IMG/VR virus record: IMGVR_UViG_3300007346_000145
Span: 1-29,150 of that record
Strand: one strand, 5' to 3'
Length of the DNA: 29,150 nucleotides
Source: a virus
Part shown: one piece after another, positions 27,842 to 29,150 of the stretch
Layout of the letters: each line of letters opens with the position of its first letter
Numbering within the stretch: the first letter of the stretch is position 1
Program-made: the position numbers and the translations under genes
Notes under the pieces: model-generated
What the model was told of the DNA's origin: nothing
Seen by the model: only the letters and a program-made list of their open reading frames with translations
Database searches by the model: none

Positions 27842-28657
27842 CTAAAGGCCAAGCAGAAACTTCCACAAACGCGGGTTAGCCACCCCAGACATAGGAAGAT
27901 TGGCCTTCTGCTGCGCACGCTTCACAGCCCCCTCCACAGATGGCCCGAACGCACCATCCAACCAGCCGTCCTTGTTCAGATTTCCTTCCAAAGTCATAAA
28001 CCCGCCAGAAAACAGCAGACCCTGAAGACGCCGAACCCACGAGCCACGTTTACCACGACCCAAACTGTTAGGAAAACTCATCTTCTTGTCCTTCCCTATG
28101 GGCCTGACAATCTCCCCACCTTCGACTTTAGTACCCATAAGATTTGTCACATAACGGCGGAACATGTCCATATCGACGCCGCGAGGATCTACCTTACGTT
28201 TAGGAGCCCACTCCTTATGGCCGACAACCATGCTTGGAGTAGCCTGCATGACTCGCAGCAGGGCGGCAGTTCCGACCCCAAGCGCTTCAATCTGCTTCTG
28301 AGGCCAAGGTTCCCCCACTCCGTCGTTAGCACATTCAATGCCAATAAAGTTTGTGTTCCCAGCCGTAATATTCCCCCACTTACCAGCCCCCGCATGGTTC
28401 GCTTTCCCCGCAGCAATCACCACAAAAGTGCCGTCACGCTCCAACTGAAGATGGCAGAGCGGCCCCTTCAGGTCCGGCCGTCCCTGCACCAGAAGCCGTG
28501 TAAGGCGTTCTTTGGACCAGTTCGGGCCGGTGGCCGTATGGTGGACCATAACGCCCTTAGGCGTGAACGTGGAGCCTCCACGAACCGTCCAGCGGGGCGC
28601 CTCCTCAACGGTAAGGCCGGCGCCCCGCAGGGTGTTGGCAAGCCAGGTGGCGGTCAC
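27842..28657 (-). CDS. endolysin: N-acetylmuramoyl-L-alanine amidase with peptidoglycan-binding domain (271 aa)
   Basis: Cleaves the bond between muramic acid and the stem peptide, releasing progeny phage. The amidase_2/PGRP-like domain spans about 1-160. Zinc ligand candidates are H39/H40 in VMVHHTATG, H147 in VVGHKEWAP, and D157 in KVDPRG. A substrate-pocket segment NTNFIGIECAND lies between. The C-terminal PG_binding_1-like domain (about 205-271) has WVRRLQGLLFSGG, DGAFGPSVEGAVKRAQQKA and the end segment RLWKFLLGL. GTG at 28657 overlaps the previous stop. The two membrane-protein genes before it fit a holin-lysin cassette. Confidence 0.92.
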   Translation of the reverse strand: MTATWLANTLRGAGLTVEEAPRWTVRGGSTFTPKGVMVHHTATGPNWSKERLTRLLVQGRPDLKGPLCHLQLERDGTFVVIAAGKANHAGAGKWGNITAGNTNFIGIECANDGVGEPWPQKQIEALGVGTAALLRVMQATPSMVVGHKEWAPKRKVDPRGVDMDMFRRYVTNLMGTKVEGGEIVRPIGKDKKMSFPNSLGRGKRGSWVRRLQGLLFSGGFMTLEGNLNKDGWLDGAFGPSVEGAVKRAQQKANLPMSGVANPRLWKFLLGL

Positions 28658-28983
28658 GGCAGATCCGTGTCCTCAATGTCAGGATAGTCGTACATCTCCT
28701 GCAGGTGCTTCAGAAAATCCTCAAAGGCCTTTCGCTCAGCCTCTGGATTTTCATATCGCGGAACAGCACGACCTCCCAGCAGCAGCCCAGCAGCAGGCAC
28801 TCGCAGTTCCAGGAAGCGCAGCGCAGAATAATATACGGTCGCCAGAAGCACCGTCGTCCACTCGGCGACCAGGTCAGCCGGAAGCCACGGGCCAAGCGCA
28901 GAGGCAGCAACAGCACCGACCGCAAGCGGAACCACCGTTCGGCGGAGTGACAGGAACAGGTCATACTTATCAAACCTCATCAT
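28654..28983 (-). CDS. small membrane protein, possible holin (109 aa)
   Basis: Two adjacent ATG codons (28983, 28980) follow GGACTG, a weak ribosome binding site; the frame open to 29022 is less likely. MMRFDKYDLFLSLRRTVVPL is followed by two hydrophobic stretches (LAVGAVAASALGPWL and TVLLATVYYSALRFLEL), then a soluble acidic tail (EAERKAFEDFLKHLQEMYDY). Two membrane segments and a charged tail directly before a lysin gene fit a holin. The stop overlaps the lysin start. The assignment depends on position. Confidence 0.65.
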   Translation of the reverse strand: MMRFDKYDLFLSLRRTVVPLAVGAVAASALGPWLPADLVAEWTTVLLATVYYSALRFLELRVPAAGLLLGGRAVPRYENPEAERKAFEDFLKHLQEMYDYPDIEDTDLP

Positions 28984-29150
28984 CAGTCCAGTCTGTAGGA
29001 TTGTAATGCCATTTGTCGTCAAACGTAGCGAACGCCGTGTACGCCGTCAGAATGATACTAATCAGACTGACACCACCGACAGCCATTTGCAAGGCAACCG
29101 ATGTATCCGTCCGGTAAGCGGCCATTGCAAACACAATCATCGCCACGCCC
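28970..29150 (-). CDS. membrane protein, partial (5' end beyond window), possible holin
   Basis: Reads into the window from the right edge and ends at the TGA at 28970. The visible 59 residues begin GVAMIVFAMAAYRTDTSVAL and continue QMAVGGVSLISIILTAYTAF, with two hydrophobic stretches and a hydrophilic tail ending in DWTDDEV. It overlaps the next gene start by 14 bases. With that gene it may form a two-component holin system. The missing N-terminus limits the assignment. Confidence 0.55.
   Translation of the reverse strand, partial: GVAMIVFAMAAYRTDTSVALQMAVGGVSLISIILTAYTAFATFDDKWHYNPTDWTDDEV

Noticed and set aside
1-29150. Integrase, attachment site or lysogeny repressor
   Set aside because: No tyrosine or serine recombinase motif and no CI-like repressor was found. 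The window gives no sign of a temperate lifestyle, although the rest of the genome is unseen.

Overview
This window looks like part of a tailed double-stranded DNA phage genome, probably a podovirus-like phage of an actinobacterium. The phage assignment rests on a portal protein (left edge), both terminase subunits, a lysis cassette with a peptidoglycan amidase (right edge), and very large virion proteins. The host inference rests on a WhiB-like regulator with the canonical C-x2-C-x5-C iron-sulfur arrangement, frequent GTG starts, and an amidase with a C-terminal peptidoglycan-binding domain. Podovirus morphology is only inferred, from large ejection-type proteins. No integrase, repressor, DNA polymerase, primase or capsid gene is visible here.

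Layout. (1) 1-5322, minus strand: packaging module, read leftward: a 218-aa unknown, three small very basic proteins, small terminase, large terminase, portal (cut by the window edge). (2) 5323-5846: divergent intergenic region; from about 5437 it is extremely GC-rich and folds into a series of strong helices, including a 194-nt T-shaped structure whose outermost helix covers the ribosome binding site of the next gene. (3) 5847-12749, plus strand: a tightly packed run of small genes, many joined by ATGA/GTGA/TGATG overlaps, including a YubB/Api92-like protein, an amidoligase and class II glutamine amidotransferase pair behind a large RNA hairpin, WhiB, and a DUF6378 protein. (4) 12757-18194, plus strand: tRNA-Lys, then DNA-metabolism genes (Cas4/RecB-like Fe-S nuclease, possible ssDNA-binding protein, RepA/RecA-like ATPase, HTH protein, Holliday-junction resolvase-like nuclease, HNH endonuclease), tRNA-Leu, tRNA-Glu, a small zinc protein and an HExxH metallopeptidase. 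(5) 18178-29150, minus strand: leftward virion and lysis genes: membrane proteins (possible holins), amidase, 201-aa and 574-aa virion proteins, a 1649-aa giant protein, a 58-aa protein and a 725-aa protein.

How it fits together. Rightward genes are the early/middle takeover and replication set; leftward genes on both sides are late genes. If the genome is circular or circularly permuted, the missing capsid and tail genes would lie between the left edge and the right edge. The three tRNAs (anticodons TTT, CAA, TTC) suggest a host with higher GC than the phage.

The most unusual content is structural. The GC island at about 5430-6200 combines two adjacent three-way-junction folds with a small GC-rich gene. 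A 108-nt nested hairpin precedes the amidoligase gene. A family of hairpins with C6/G6 stems recurs in or beside the replication genes.
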